64,000 bases of DNA from Vigna angularis (lineage: Eukaryota > Streptophyta > Magnoliopsida > Fabales > Fabaceae). The stretch spans positions 3,596,001-3,660,000 of the forward strand of contig NC_068980.1 of NCBI RefSeq assembly GCF_016808095.1. The letters are read 5' to 3'. The notes under the pieces were generated by a model that did not search any database, was not told the DNA's origin, and was given only the letters and a program-made list of their open reading frames with translations. Below are positions 1-11,448 of this stretch, piece by piece. How positions within the stretch are numbered: position 1 is the first letter of the stretch; each line of letters begins with the position of its first letter. Made by a program: the position numbers and the translations under genes.

Positions 1-1341
1 TCTGATGAACACTATATTTCTATTCTTAAGTTATCATGATAAAAATTTCATATATAATTCATTTACCGTTAGATTGAGCCCAAAATTTAGAATGTAATTC
101 ATAAGACATATTAAGTCATTTTGACCGTTCAGATTTGTAATTAAATGTCTGTGCTTAGGGAGATTAGTTCCGCATTTTTAGTATAACCGAAAACCACTTA
201 AAATTCTGCACCTGAGTTACCTCGGTAAAACCTCAATATCTATCTAGTTAACCGTTGGATCAACCTGAAATTTTAATATGTAGTTCATAACAAATAGTGA
301 ATTATTGTGACCATTCGGATTTGAAATCGGAGTTACAGATTTATAGATATTAATTTCGTATCTTCTTAGAGATCTCAATATTGCTTAAATTTCTATTTTT
401 TTGATATCTATATTAACTTTCGGTGTTAATATTATATGCTATTGTTTTAAATCTGTAAATAAGAAATTTGTTAAAAACTAGTTGAGGAACGCTTTGGCTA
501 AGGAAAGATTTGGTACTTAAGTTGTCCATTGTGATGCACCTCTCTTTCCTGGAAGTCTACTCGACAAGTTTTTAACTTAAATCCTATTGAACAGATTATG
601 TACTGTTAAATTATTGTGTAATATATCTTGTTGGAATATATTCAGTTTGTATGATTTCTGAAATAATTGGATTTTATTAGATTTGAATTTATGCATCTGA
701 ACATGATTGAGAATTATAATGATGTGATTTATGTGGAGGATATGTGAATGTATGCGATATAGTCAATTTGTATGACTTTTGGGATGGATGGACGTGATGC
801 ATATTGGTGTATGCATGATGCATATTGGTGTATGCATTCTGATTTGGTGTTTGATGCATATTGGTGTATGCATGATGCATATTGGTGTATGCATGATGCA
901 TATTGGTGTATGCATTCTGATTTGGTGTTTGATATATATTGATGCATGCAATGTGGTTTAGTGTGTAACTCATATTTGTTGATGTAATTTGATCTGGTAT
1001 AGTGAGCATAGTATGGTTTGATATCGAGGTATGTTTATTGTATTGAATTGTTAGCTCACCCTTACTTGTGTGTGCATGTGAATGCGATGATCGTATAATG
1101 CGTGATATTATACGGGAGCAGATGAAGGAATGTCGTCTGAAACAATACCAATGAAGAAAGAGATCGAAGAATAAGTTAGAAGGATTCAAGTTATACTTAG
1201 GAGTTTATAGTTGAAATCTGAGTTTAAAATATGTATATTAACTGTGAATTTTTAAGTGTGAGATTACGGGATATTACCGTAAATGTAATGTTACAATATA
1301 TAAATTATGAATTATATAATGTGAGATATTGGGATGTTACA
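1..1341 (+). mobile_element. LTR-retrotransposon-derived sequence (3' part of a long LTR)
   Basis: No convincing gene is present. The stretch ends in GGGATGTTACA at 1331-1341, the usual form of an LTR 3' end. Around 1050-1140 it has a GCTCACCC box followed by a GATGATC string and GGGAGCAGATGAAGG. Equivalent strings occur in the same order on the minus strand of 2985-5479, so the two are probably related LTRs in opposite orientation. Two diverged copies of a segment starting ACCGTT(A/G)GAT lie about 182 bp apart (near 67 and 249). A minisatellite sits inside (795-930). The left end lies outside the window, so a target duplication cannot be tested. The retroelement family is inferred. Confidence 0.5.
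795..930. repeat. 21-bp minisatellite with higher-order structure
   Basis: Five near-identical 21-bp units starting TGATGCATATTGG are arranged as two units (795-836), a 16-bp spacer reading TTCTGATTTGGTGTTT, three units (852-914), and the spacer again (915-930). The array creates spurious open frames on both strands. No gene is inferred. Confidence 0.9.
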
Positions 1342-1589
1342 CGTCTAACCTTAATCTACCTTTCTCGCTTATCTAGTTTGTTTTTCTCTCATTTCTATAC
1401 TTTTCCTCACTCACACACAACAACCTGCCTGCGACATTTTGCTATTGCTCTGTTCATTCATTTGTTTTATAGTTTAATAAATAATTGATGATGTTGATGT
1501 TGATTTTTGATTCGAGAGCTGTGTTACATATTTTTCCTTCTGATTATTATTAAATTTCGTTTTTAAATTTTAAAATTTGATTGAACTTT

Positions 1590-1686
<97 letters not shown>

Positions 1687-2984
1687 GGGGGAGAGATAGA
1701 TAAGACATCATAAAAAATCATCACAAAAAGATCAAATTAACAAAATTAATTGAACTTTGCCTAGAGTGGATAGTATACGTGAATGTGAAGAGAAATAAAT
1801 TCAAAGGTAAAAAGTGAGTTGGAGTTGATATGATAATTTATTTATTTTTTGGAAAAAAACAATTAATTAATCGTACTATTATATTCCATACATATTAAGA
1901 CTAATTTTTATATGTGACTTTGTTACTTCATAAACAGTAGGTCAATAATTGGAATCCTAACTGAAATAATAATAGGTAAAGAAAAATTGAAATCTAATAA
2001 TAACGAAAACATAAAATATAATAAAAAATATTAATTGTTAGTAGAGATTTTGAAAACTGAATATATAATTATTCAATTTTAACTCGACTAAAATAACATT
2101 GCCAAGTAACTGCGTTAAAAATATTATTTACCTTTATATTTAATGACTTCATTGTAATTTTGAATTTAAAAGATAAAATTAAAAAAAAATACATGGATTA
2201 TTGTTATCGTGAATTCTTAAATAATATAAGATTACCAAATATATCAAACATGATAAATTTCTTAGTTAATACAATACAATATTTAAAATTTATATGATTA
2301 ATTCTATTAAAAACTAAATATATATGATATTAATTTTTGTCTTAAACATTACCTTTCCACGTTAACCTTACTTAGAAAGAGACCTTAATAGCTTTGGTTG
2401 AAAAATAATTTTTGTTTTCATATTTTATAGATCAATAATTAATTGGAATCTTGAGAGATATGATATTTGTGTTTGTATTTATTTTAAGCATATGTTGTTT
2501 AAAATGTTTTATATATATTTTTAAAGAAATCATTGTATTAATTAGTTAATTTAGTTTTGATTAATAAAAAATAATATAAGTAATTTGATATTCTTATTTT
2601 CGTCTATTTATTTAGATTTTTTTATAATAAATATAATTTAATGTAATCTTTTATCATACATTTTATGAAATATTCTATATTTTATATTGTTTTATTTTAG
2701 TTTTTTTAATAATTTTTCTTGTAATAAAAATGATTTTGAATGTTATCATATTTAAGATATCAAAGTTTACAATCATATTTAACATAAACTTATCTTTTTC
2801 TTACATGTATATCAATTATTATTAAAATTTATCTATCACTACTTTTCAGCTTACGTTATTACTTTAAACATAGTTCGATTTTGAGGACATTTAATGTATA
2901 AGAAAAAATGATAGAAAAAAAAAGAAGGAAAGGAATAAAAGAAAAACTACTAGTAATACTAGACTAAAATATTCTAATAATTTA
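1342..2984. other. AT-rich intergenic DNA with a TA/GA microsatellite
   Basis: No gene is supported. An interrupted (AT)n tract spans about 1590-1675 and passes directly into a GA-rich run to about 1697. The rest is AT-rich with stops in all frames. Confidence 0.7.
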
Positions 2985-5479
2985 TGTAACATCCCAAAAA
3001 TACAGTATAAACTATATAATAAAATAATCACGTTTAATAATAATTCAGATCAGTCTTACATTAAGAAGAGCGTACGGTTAAGGCCGAACGACCTTACAGA
3101 AAGAGTTGCAACTAAAACTGTACAGGATAAGTAAACATGACCGAACGGTTTACAAAAGGAACTACCGAACGGTCAAATAAAATCAAAAGAGAAGGTGATC
3201 AAACGACCACCTTACTATAAAACTAAACTACTAACCAAACGTTCTACTGTTCGGTCTTCACTTCTACCTCTACCAAATTTTCTTCTTCCAGCGCTTCTTC
3301 TAGCAGCTCGTCTCCTTCTGCTCACATCCACACGGATGATCATTGCAATGACAAGGACGGACATACAAAACCAGACAACACAGGAAAAACACAGGGTAAG
3401 CTTATGTAATTTAATTCAATTACAATCATACAATTCATACCATCAACACACAAGATAACTTAGTCATACGATTCATACAAAGCCTAATATTAGACTGACT
3501 GTCCGGACTATATGAAATATGTGTAGCTACGACGTTCGTGCACCCGGGTGATGTAGTAACTGGAATACTCTCATCAGCTGCCACCCGAGGTCAGTCCTAT
3601 CTGTCCAAAGTACCCATAAGGACTAGGACCTCCTGCCGTTCCCACACATGACCTACCCTTTCTACGTGAGGACGAGTACTCACGAAACATCAGGATGAAC
3701 CGCCAGCTTAGCATAACCACATTCATACTTTACCAATTTCAATATTCACTCATGCGTCGTTCCTCCCCGGAACGTTCGTTCATATATCACAACATTTCAT
3801 TCATATCATATTCTCTTCATCTTTCATTATTCATCATCTTAGTTCCCTCTTTCATTCTCAATCATTTCAATTTCCTCTTTGTTCAAAAATTTATAAAGAC
3901 ACTAGATACCGAACGTTCAATCCTCACTCAAAACGAGGACGAACACTTGGAACGAGACAGAGAGATCTCCAGTTCCAGAATAGAATGAGACCGAGAGGGT
4001 TACTATCGGATTACGAAAGAAACCGAAGTCAACCGTATATCGCAAGAATGACTAGAACGACCGTCACTTACAAAGGGAGTCAATTAGATGAACTAACCCT
4101 TGAGAGTTCTAACCGAACACAGAAAGAACTAGGCCAAATACTAAGGCTCTAAGCCGGAACCAAATGGACGTATACACTTCAAGACTTTTAGAGAAAAATA
4201 CTTAGAAGGATTCACCTGAAGAAACCGAACGCTTAAGAATATTTAGCTTATTTGAATTTACATCAAGAAACCCGAATGTCAGTCGATGACCGAACACGAT
4301 GAAGGGAATTTCTACTGAAGTTGGACGAACGCTATTTCATCAAGATAAATCAAACCATAAACGAGCACAAGCGCTTGGTATAAGACCGAGCACTACTCAT
4401 TTCGAGAGCTTGGTGTGAGACCGAGCACTACTAAACTTATAATAGAAAGATTATTAAATAAGATATTATTGAAATTGTGTTTAAGAATAACTAACATATA
4501 CAAATACTTATATTTACGAAATTTAGGTTTATCCCTGAATACTCAGATGCAACTACGCTTGGGTGAATGCTCAAGCACAGTATTAACACAAGAAGACGCT
4601 CGTCCTCAACTAGGATTCTTTCCAAATGAAAGAATCAAATTTCAAACAAGTTTACTAGAAACACCGAACGGTCAAGGACCGTTCAATGACGAACGTACAT
4701 TATCATAGAGAAATTTCATATTCAGAATTCATATACATTCAAACTCATTTCTCCACATATAACTTCATAATTTCATACATTCATATTATAGCACATTTCA
4801 TATTCCTTATACATCAGAACATAATAATCATCCTATATCATATAGTCAAATATCACAACCATCATGCTTCACTGCAACTCAACAAACGTTCATACAACAC
4901 AGTAAACATACAGATTAAATTAAATAAGCTTCCCTTACCTCTGAGCGTGAACGTACGTCCTAGAGGCAAAATTACGGTTCACCTGACTACAATCCCTTTT
5001 ACCCTTACGTTCCACAATCCTTCAAACAAGAATTAAACAATAGACCAAAATGGTTCAGAATGAAACTAAGAACTCATGCAACCAGAACTTGGTTTGCATG
5101 TGTACGAGAACGAACGATCAAGGACAAGAAGAACTTACCGGTTTCAGAATTTGAAACTGTTCGGTTCAAAATGAAGCTATGAACGTCGGGAGTGCTTCTA
5201 CGGTGCCTGAACGGTGATCGGAGAAAAGAATTGGTGAATTTTGGTAGAGAGAAGGAAGAACTTTTATAGAGAAGAAGGAGAAATGGAAGATCAGAGCTTT
5301 GGAGAAGAAGAGTGCATGCAGAGAGTGTGACGCGAATTTCAGAAAAATCAATTTTGTTAAAACGAACGTCCGCTCCTCTGCTGACACCTGCATTCCACTA
5401 TCTGATTTCTGACTCTCCTCAGTTTGACACCTGACGTCCGTTCAGAGGGGTTTGGGATGCGTTTTTAATGATTATGACA
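2985..5479 (-). mobile_element. Candidate solo LTR, about 2.5 kb, of an LTR retrotransposon
   Basis: On the plus strand the segment starts TGTAACATCCC and ends ATGATTATGACA, giving TG...CA ends. The flanking five bases are ATTTA on the left (2980-2984) and GTTTA on the right (5480-5484), a 4/5 match that could be an aged target duplication. Base composition is richer in GC than its surroundings, and CCGAACG/ACGAACG motifs recur throughout. A direct repeat containing GACCGAGCACTACT sits at about 4372-4437. On the minus strand it shows the same ordered LTR strings as 1-1341, so the element reads leftward. No gag or pol coding is visible. The boundaries are inference. Confidence 0.5.
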
Positions 5480-6021
5480 GTTTAGCTTTAAGAATGGATG
5501 ATTAGACAAAAATTAAAAAGATGATAATATTCATAAAATAAAATATCGTTAAGAGAATAGATCAATGCTTTTTTTTGAATAATTTTGTTAAAGTTTATAA
5601 AGTCTTATAGAATTGTAATTATATGATTTCACTATAAAATTGATATTAGTATTCTCTTACTTAAGTTCCAAGTTTTTAATAAATTTTAAAATATGTATTA
5701 TTCAATGTTTTTTATATTTCACTGTAAAATTGACATTATTATTCAATATTTTTATATTTTTCAATTAAATTTTATCATTTATTTTTGTATTAAATAGATT
5801 AAATGGATAATGTAATTATTATTTTTATATGTTTTTAATGAAAATAATAAAATTGATAATACTTCTATATTAATCCAAAGATTTATAATACCAGATAATT
5901 TTACTCAAGTCATTAAAAAATAGTTAAGATAACACTGATTGACTTGCATGTGTACCACATATTATCTTGAACAATGAGTCTACAACTAAAACATTTAAAA
6001 TATATTAATAAATCTCAATTT

Positions 6022-6071
<50 letters not shown>

Positions 6072-8932
6072 TCTTTATTTATTTATTGTGCTTTCGAAAA
6101 ATAAAAATAAAAATCATTGTGTTCTTGGGGAATTCTCTTCAAAAGAAAGTCAAAATTAGAAGAAATAATTTTTATGTTGTTGAAGGATTCTTCGTAAATA
6201 TATTTGGAAAGCTTGTGAGTCTATCTGTTATCCGTTGCTTTATCAAATTATTAACACTAAGTAACATAACTAATTGTAATTTTTTATCTGTTTTTTCTTT
6301 TTATAAAATAAGATCTTATTACATTAAAAATAACATCTCATTCAAAGATAAAAGAAAGTTTTTTTTCTTGTATTAGAAGATATAAAAGACCATTAACTAA
6401 ATCGTTGTACCTTCTCAATTCGATATACTTGTTACTAAATATTTGACTAAAGATATTTATATTATAAGGTTGAATATGTTTTTATTTTTTAAATTTTTTT
6501 AATAAAATATTTTTTTTTTCTAAAATTTGAATTAATTTTATCTTTATTTTTAAAATCACGTGAATTTATCATTTTAACTAAATTTTATTAATATTTACCT
6601 AAAATTTTAATTATGTTTTTTAATTAACATAAAAATAATATAAATATGTTTTAAATGTTAAATAAATTAACAAAATTTAATTAAAAAAAATTAATTTCAC
6701 AAAGTTAAAAAACTAAATTAAATCAAAATTATTAATTTTAACCTTTACTAAAAGTAAAAAAAAATAAAAATTTAACCCTATGTTATAATAACGGATTATC
6801 TTCAAAGCAACAATAGATAACAAAATTTGTTTAAGGTTACTGAATACATTATGTAATCTTTATTCATGAACACAAGAGACCTATAAATATAAAATACAAT
6901 TAAAGGAAGTATTCAGTCAAGTATTTTTCATTGCTTACTATTTTGTCATTTATCATAGTCTTTAAACTTTTATTAACATAAGTATCACATAATCTTCTCT
7001 AATAGAATTTCTCCACAAATCATCTTAATAACTCAATTCCTTTTTATCAATAGTTGTCGGTTCGGTTCGGTTCTCCACAATGTAAGAGCAACATTTTTTC
7101 CTTAGTTGAACACAGATAAAACGTACTAAAATTGAAGTAACAGACTAACATCATTTGAAACTAAGAGAAAAAAAATGAAAACAAAAGATTTATATATATG
7201 AATAAAAATAGTTTAATATCATTATTTTATTAAAATTTTATTGAAGAATTTGGTGGTGCTCATTTTCCATGAAAGTAATGTGCTTGGTTGAATTTCAAAA
7301 AGTGTTTCTGAAAGTGAAAAAAAGGTTTGAGAAAAAGTAGAAGATATGATTGGGAAATTAGTAAAGTGAAAAAATGATAAGAAGAGAGGGTAAAGCCTAG
7401 ATAGAAAAGAAGATACTGACAGAAAGAGTGAATAGTGATAAAAAAGTTGCTGTCAAAGGGAGAAAAACCTCCCTTGGTTGATCCCCTTGGTTTTTAATAA
7501 GGAATTATTATTTTTATGCATCATATTTATTATTTAAATCTGCTTTTGAAATTAAAGAAGTCTATTAATAATGTAAGTAAATTATTTGAAACTGTTGATA
7601 TAATTTGCATAAATAAATAAAAGAAACTACTGTAAAAACTTTGATTTTATTCTATTGGAAACAACCATGTAAAAAAACAAAATTGAGAAGTGTGAGTTTT
7701 GTAGTGAGTAAATAAATGTGTGTCTGACTCCAAAATTCTAATAATAGAACAAAAAAATGAACAGTGGATTCAGCATAAGCATGCCCACTTGAGCAGCTAA
7801 ATAATAATAGTGACAAAAAATACAGTTTTGACAATCAATATCTTTCCATTTATGACAATGGATTTCTGAAATCTTTCGTCACATAAAGCGACCTTTAACT
7901 GCTTCATCTTCATCCTCTGAGATCTTGTTTCTTCAAATTCAATCTCTTCTTAAATATAACAGCTCAAAAATCATCAATTTATTTTAATCTTTATAATTAT
8001 ATTATATTTGTCAAGATAAGATGAACTTTTTCTTTCTGATCAATTTGGTCTTTGCTACTGAAAAACAAATTCAAAGTTGTTTTTTCATATTTTCGTTTTA
8101 GTCTATAAAAAATTCACTCTTTAATTTTTACACATTAAAAACTCATAATTATTAATACATTACAACCCAATTTAAGACACCTTATGTAATCATTCTTAAT
8201 TCAGCTTTGCATTTGTGCAAATCACACACATTTTAAAATATAAATGTCCACTCACACTCATCGAAAATATTAATTTTCTAATGTTTTAATTCATTAAACA
8301 TAAGATAATATAATCATTATAATAAAATCGTACAAATCACCCTACTAGAAACGTATAAAGTACCTTCTAATACGTGGATGCCTATATATCAGAACAGCAT
8401 CACTTCAAATACGACTTGTACAAACCAAAAAGAATCTAGAAAAAAATTCTGTCAAATATGTTAATCAGATATTAAAAAACCTGAATAATAATATTGATAC
8501 GTGGAGAATAGATGAAAGAATAAATATATAAAAATGAAAAACTTGATCATATATATATATATATATATTTTAAATTTTAAGAATAATTAATGTCAATACA
8601 CGTGGTACTAAAATAATAATTTATTTAGTTATGTTTCTGTTGCACGCTACAGTAGGGAAAAAAAAAAGAAGAAGACAGAGAAGAGAAAGGGTTTTTAATG
8701 GTATGATTTATTTATATTTTATTATTTAAAATGAGAATAATACTAGGGTAAAATAAAAGTAGCTTCAAACGAGAGTGCAGCTCTCCCATAAGCAGATCTG
8801 TGTTCATATATATATATATATATATTTATGTATTGAAGGAAGAAGGTATTCACGTTTTACAGCACCAGAGTGTTATTGCTGTTGCATAGGAGTATCAGAC
8901 ATTCACGAAGAACAGAGAGAAGGAGAGCGACG
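5480..8932. other. AT-rich intergenic DNA upstream of the FPF1-like gene
   Basis: No gene is supported. TA microsatellites lie at about 6029-6068, 8548-8568 and 8807-8826. The last ends about 107 bp before the FPF1-like start codon and could contribute a TATA-like core promoter, which is inference. A purine-rich run (8658-8690) also precedes the gene. Confidence 0.6.
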
Positions 8933-9322
8933 ATGTCTGGTGTGTGGGTTTTCGACAAGAACGGTGTGACGAGGCTGATAACAAACCCTACAAAGGAATC
9001 CTTCGAGCAGAAAGATCCGAAACATCCTGGTACAGCCACCGCACCAGGTGCCAGACCAAGAGTCTTGGTCTATCTCCCAAGCAACCAGGTCATTCGTTCC
9101 TACACGGAACTTGAGCAGCGACTCACCGAACTCGGATGGACTCGCTACCGGGACTCAGACTGCTCCGACCTCATCCAGTTCCACCGCTCTGACACCTCTT
9201 CACATCTCATATCCCTCCCCAGAAGCTTCTCTAACTTTAAGCACTTCCATTTGTACGACATCGTCGTTAAAAATCGCGCTTTCTTTCAGGTTCGTGACCC
9301 CACTACGCTATACCAAGCCTAG
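8933..9322 (+). CDS. FPF1-like protein (flowering-promoting factor 1 family)
   Basis: Single-exon gene of 129 residues. It starts with the family hallmark MSGVWVFDKNGV and continues with a PRVLVYLPSNQVI block, SYTELEQRLTELGW, a DLIQFHR segment, ISLPRSFSNFK and the C-terminal YDIVVKN...FFQVRDP. These blocks appear in the same order as in Arabidopsis FPF1 (110 residues). The length excess is mainly a Pro/Ala/Lys-rich insert near residues 24-42 and a short tail TTLYQA. FPF1 and its paralogues are small soluble proteins linked to flowering time, gibberellin response and root or hypocotyl growth; their biochemical activity is not settled. I chose this start over an in-frame ATG 63 bp upstream because the family begins exactly at MSGVWVF. 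Being intronless also fits the family. Which paralogue it is cannot be decided from one sequence. Confidence 0.93.
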   Translation: MSGVWVFDKNGVTRLITNPTKESFEQKDPKHPGTATAPGARPRVLVYLPSNQVIRSYTELEQRLTELGWTRYRDSDCSDLIQFHRSDTSSHLISLPRSFSNFKHFHLYDIVVKNRAFFQVRDPTTLYQA

Positions 9323-11406
9323 ACGACAGATGTGAATCTAAAAATTCATGCAAACTGCTTATATTTTCCACCATCAAATCTTACCTTCTCCTAGTTAGCT
9401 TCAAAAATGTCCTTATCAGTCCCTACCACCCTACCCTAACATGCATTTTCATATCCCACCCTCTTTGTTTTTCACTCTGTCTCTTCTACATGTATTTGCT
9501 GTTTCCTTGGTTCAAGGTTGTTGTAGTAGCTAATTGAATTCAGGCTTGTAATGGTTGAACTTGCACGTGATAAAGATATCTTTTAGAGAAAGAAATTCTC
9601 CAGCACTATTCTATTAAATGTGAATTAAATTCATGTGTGTCAACTAATTAATTTGCTTACCGAGTTGTTTGATCTGAGTATTGAAAGAGACCGGAGCGTA
9701 GCATAGATAAGTGAAACGAAATGAAATTCCGAGGGTATAGATAGAGTTCAGGTGGGGTAGCTAGGTTCTGGCCTTTTTGGTTTATGCATTAATTATTATG
9801 ACTGAACATTGCATGCAGAAGTTACCTTAAAACCCTAAGATGTTCATTAATTAATGTAGGAAAGAAAACGGTAGGAAGTGGTGTTGTGAGGATTCACATA
9901 ACTAGATAAGAAACTGGTTATAGAACAATGAGTTGAAAATGAACCAGTGGCAGGGGTGTAAATAAACGGAGAAAAGAGCGTTTTAGTGGAATTATGGTGA
10001 GGATGATTCATAGGGCATGGCTTGTGATTAATTGGTGATAGTGAATCAGACTATCTGTTGTAAAAAGCTGAATTAGATGATGCAATATCTTAGATAAGCT
10101 GGTAGCTGTCAATTTCAAAGCTGCTACAGAAGTGTACTTTTGTACTATCTTATATATGTTTGTATGAGGGACCATCATTTTGGGTCTATAAAGGCTATGG
10201 AGAGTCTATTGCAGCCTGATGGTCATAGAGCTAGCTAAGGTTCATGGAGAAGGACGAAAGAGTGAAGGTCCTACGAGAGAGAAAAGAGTGAGCATTTCTT
10301 TGTTTTTCTACATGAACTGTATATGAACTCATTACACGTATCATATGGTCAAAACAATTACACCATGGTGCTGTCTGATATTCAGTGGTCCCTTATCTTA
10401 TTATCTCATGAATATTATTATCTCATAAATAACATAATAATATTATAATGGGGAAGCACTTTTCTCTGTGTCGATGACATACAGAAGAAAAGAGCTTTTG
10501 GGAAACGAGAGAGATTTGTATATAACGACTGAGTACAATACAAGGAAAGTGAAGAGAATCATACCTTCTGAATAGACGTAACGAAGAAGGCCTACCTATG
10601 CCTTTGCATAGATATCAGATAATATCATTGCCCTGGAATGCTGTCATACCAAATACTCATTTACTGTAAATCCAAAATAATTTAATATTTTAAAAAATCA
10701 CATATTTTATCTATTTTCTCTATAAGATGCTTGATAATTATGTTTGTAATTAAGTTGTATCCCTTGTTAATTTGTTAGCATTGATAGAAAATGGATTTAT
10801 ATGTTTATAGAAAGAGAATAACATTATTTTTTTCAAATAATAATATTTCTTGATATTATTTCTCATCTATTTTAATTATTTTTTATTTTTATGTATTTTT
10901 TAATTGATTTATATGTTTATAGAAAGAGGATAACATTTCTTTTCAAATAATAATATTTCTTGATATTGTTTCTCATTATTTTAATTATTTTTTATTTTTA
11001 AGTATTTTTTTTTCACGTGTCTCTTCTCAAGACCAAAACTAACTGCTATTTTTTTTCTGACAAGGAAAGGAAGACAGTATTTTTCTTTGATTAAATTGAT
11101 ATTAAGTTATGAAAAGTTCTGAGGTTGATTTGTATTGAGGTATAAAGTTTATTAATGTATCGTCAAGTTATAAAATTTGGTGACTTATTTGTTATTACAT
11201 CATTGAAATTATATGTATTTATCTTATTTTTTATGATATCAAATTCACCTTTATTATAAGTTTTGTTGCAGTATATCTTTAAATTTTATAAAACAATGAT
11301 TAATTATTAATTGCAGTTAAGCTCTGCAATTTTAAATATAGTCTTTTATGTGAAATATTTAATTAACTTATATTTTTTAAATTATCAATAGGAAAATAAG
11401 ATAATA

Positions 11407-11448
<42 letters not shown>

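Noticed and set aside
689..1189. 166-codon minus-strand ORF with repeated TNMHHAY-type units
   Set aside because: It is only the minisatellite at 795-930 read in one frame. All three frames stay open because of the repeat, and the flanks look like LTR sequence.
3195..4708. Several ORFs of 87-97 codons in the 3.2-4.7 kb region
   Set aside because: They lie inside an LTR-like unit, have no recognisable domains, and their composition follows the GAACG-rich DNA.
7418..7440. String TGACAGAAAGAGTGAATAG resembling miR156
   Set aside because: It differs from miR156 at several positions, and I see no matching hairpin arm nearby.
10285..10310. String GAGAAAAGAGTGAGCATT resembling the 3' half of miR156
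   Set aside because: The 5' half does not match and no star arm was found, so it is probably chance.
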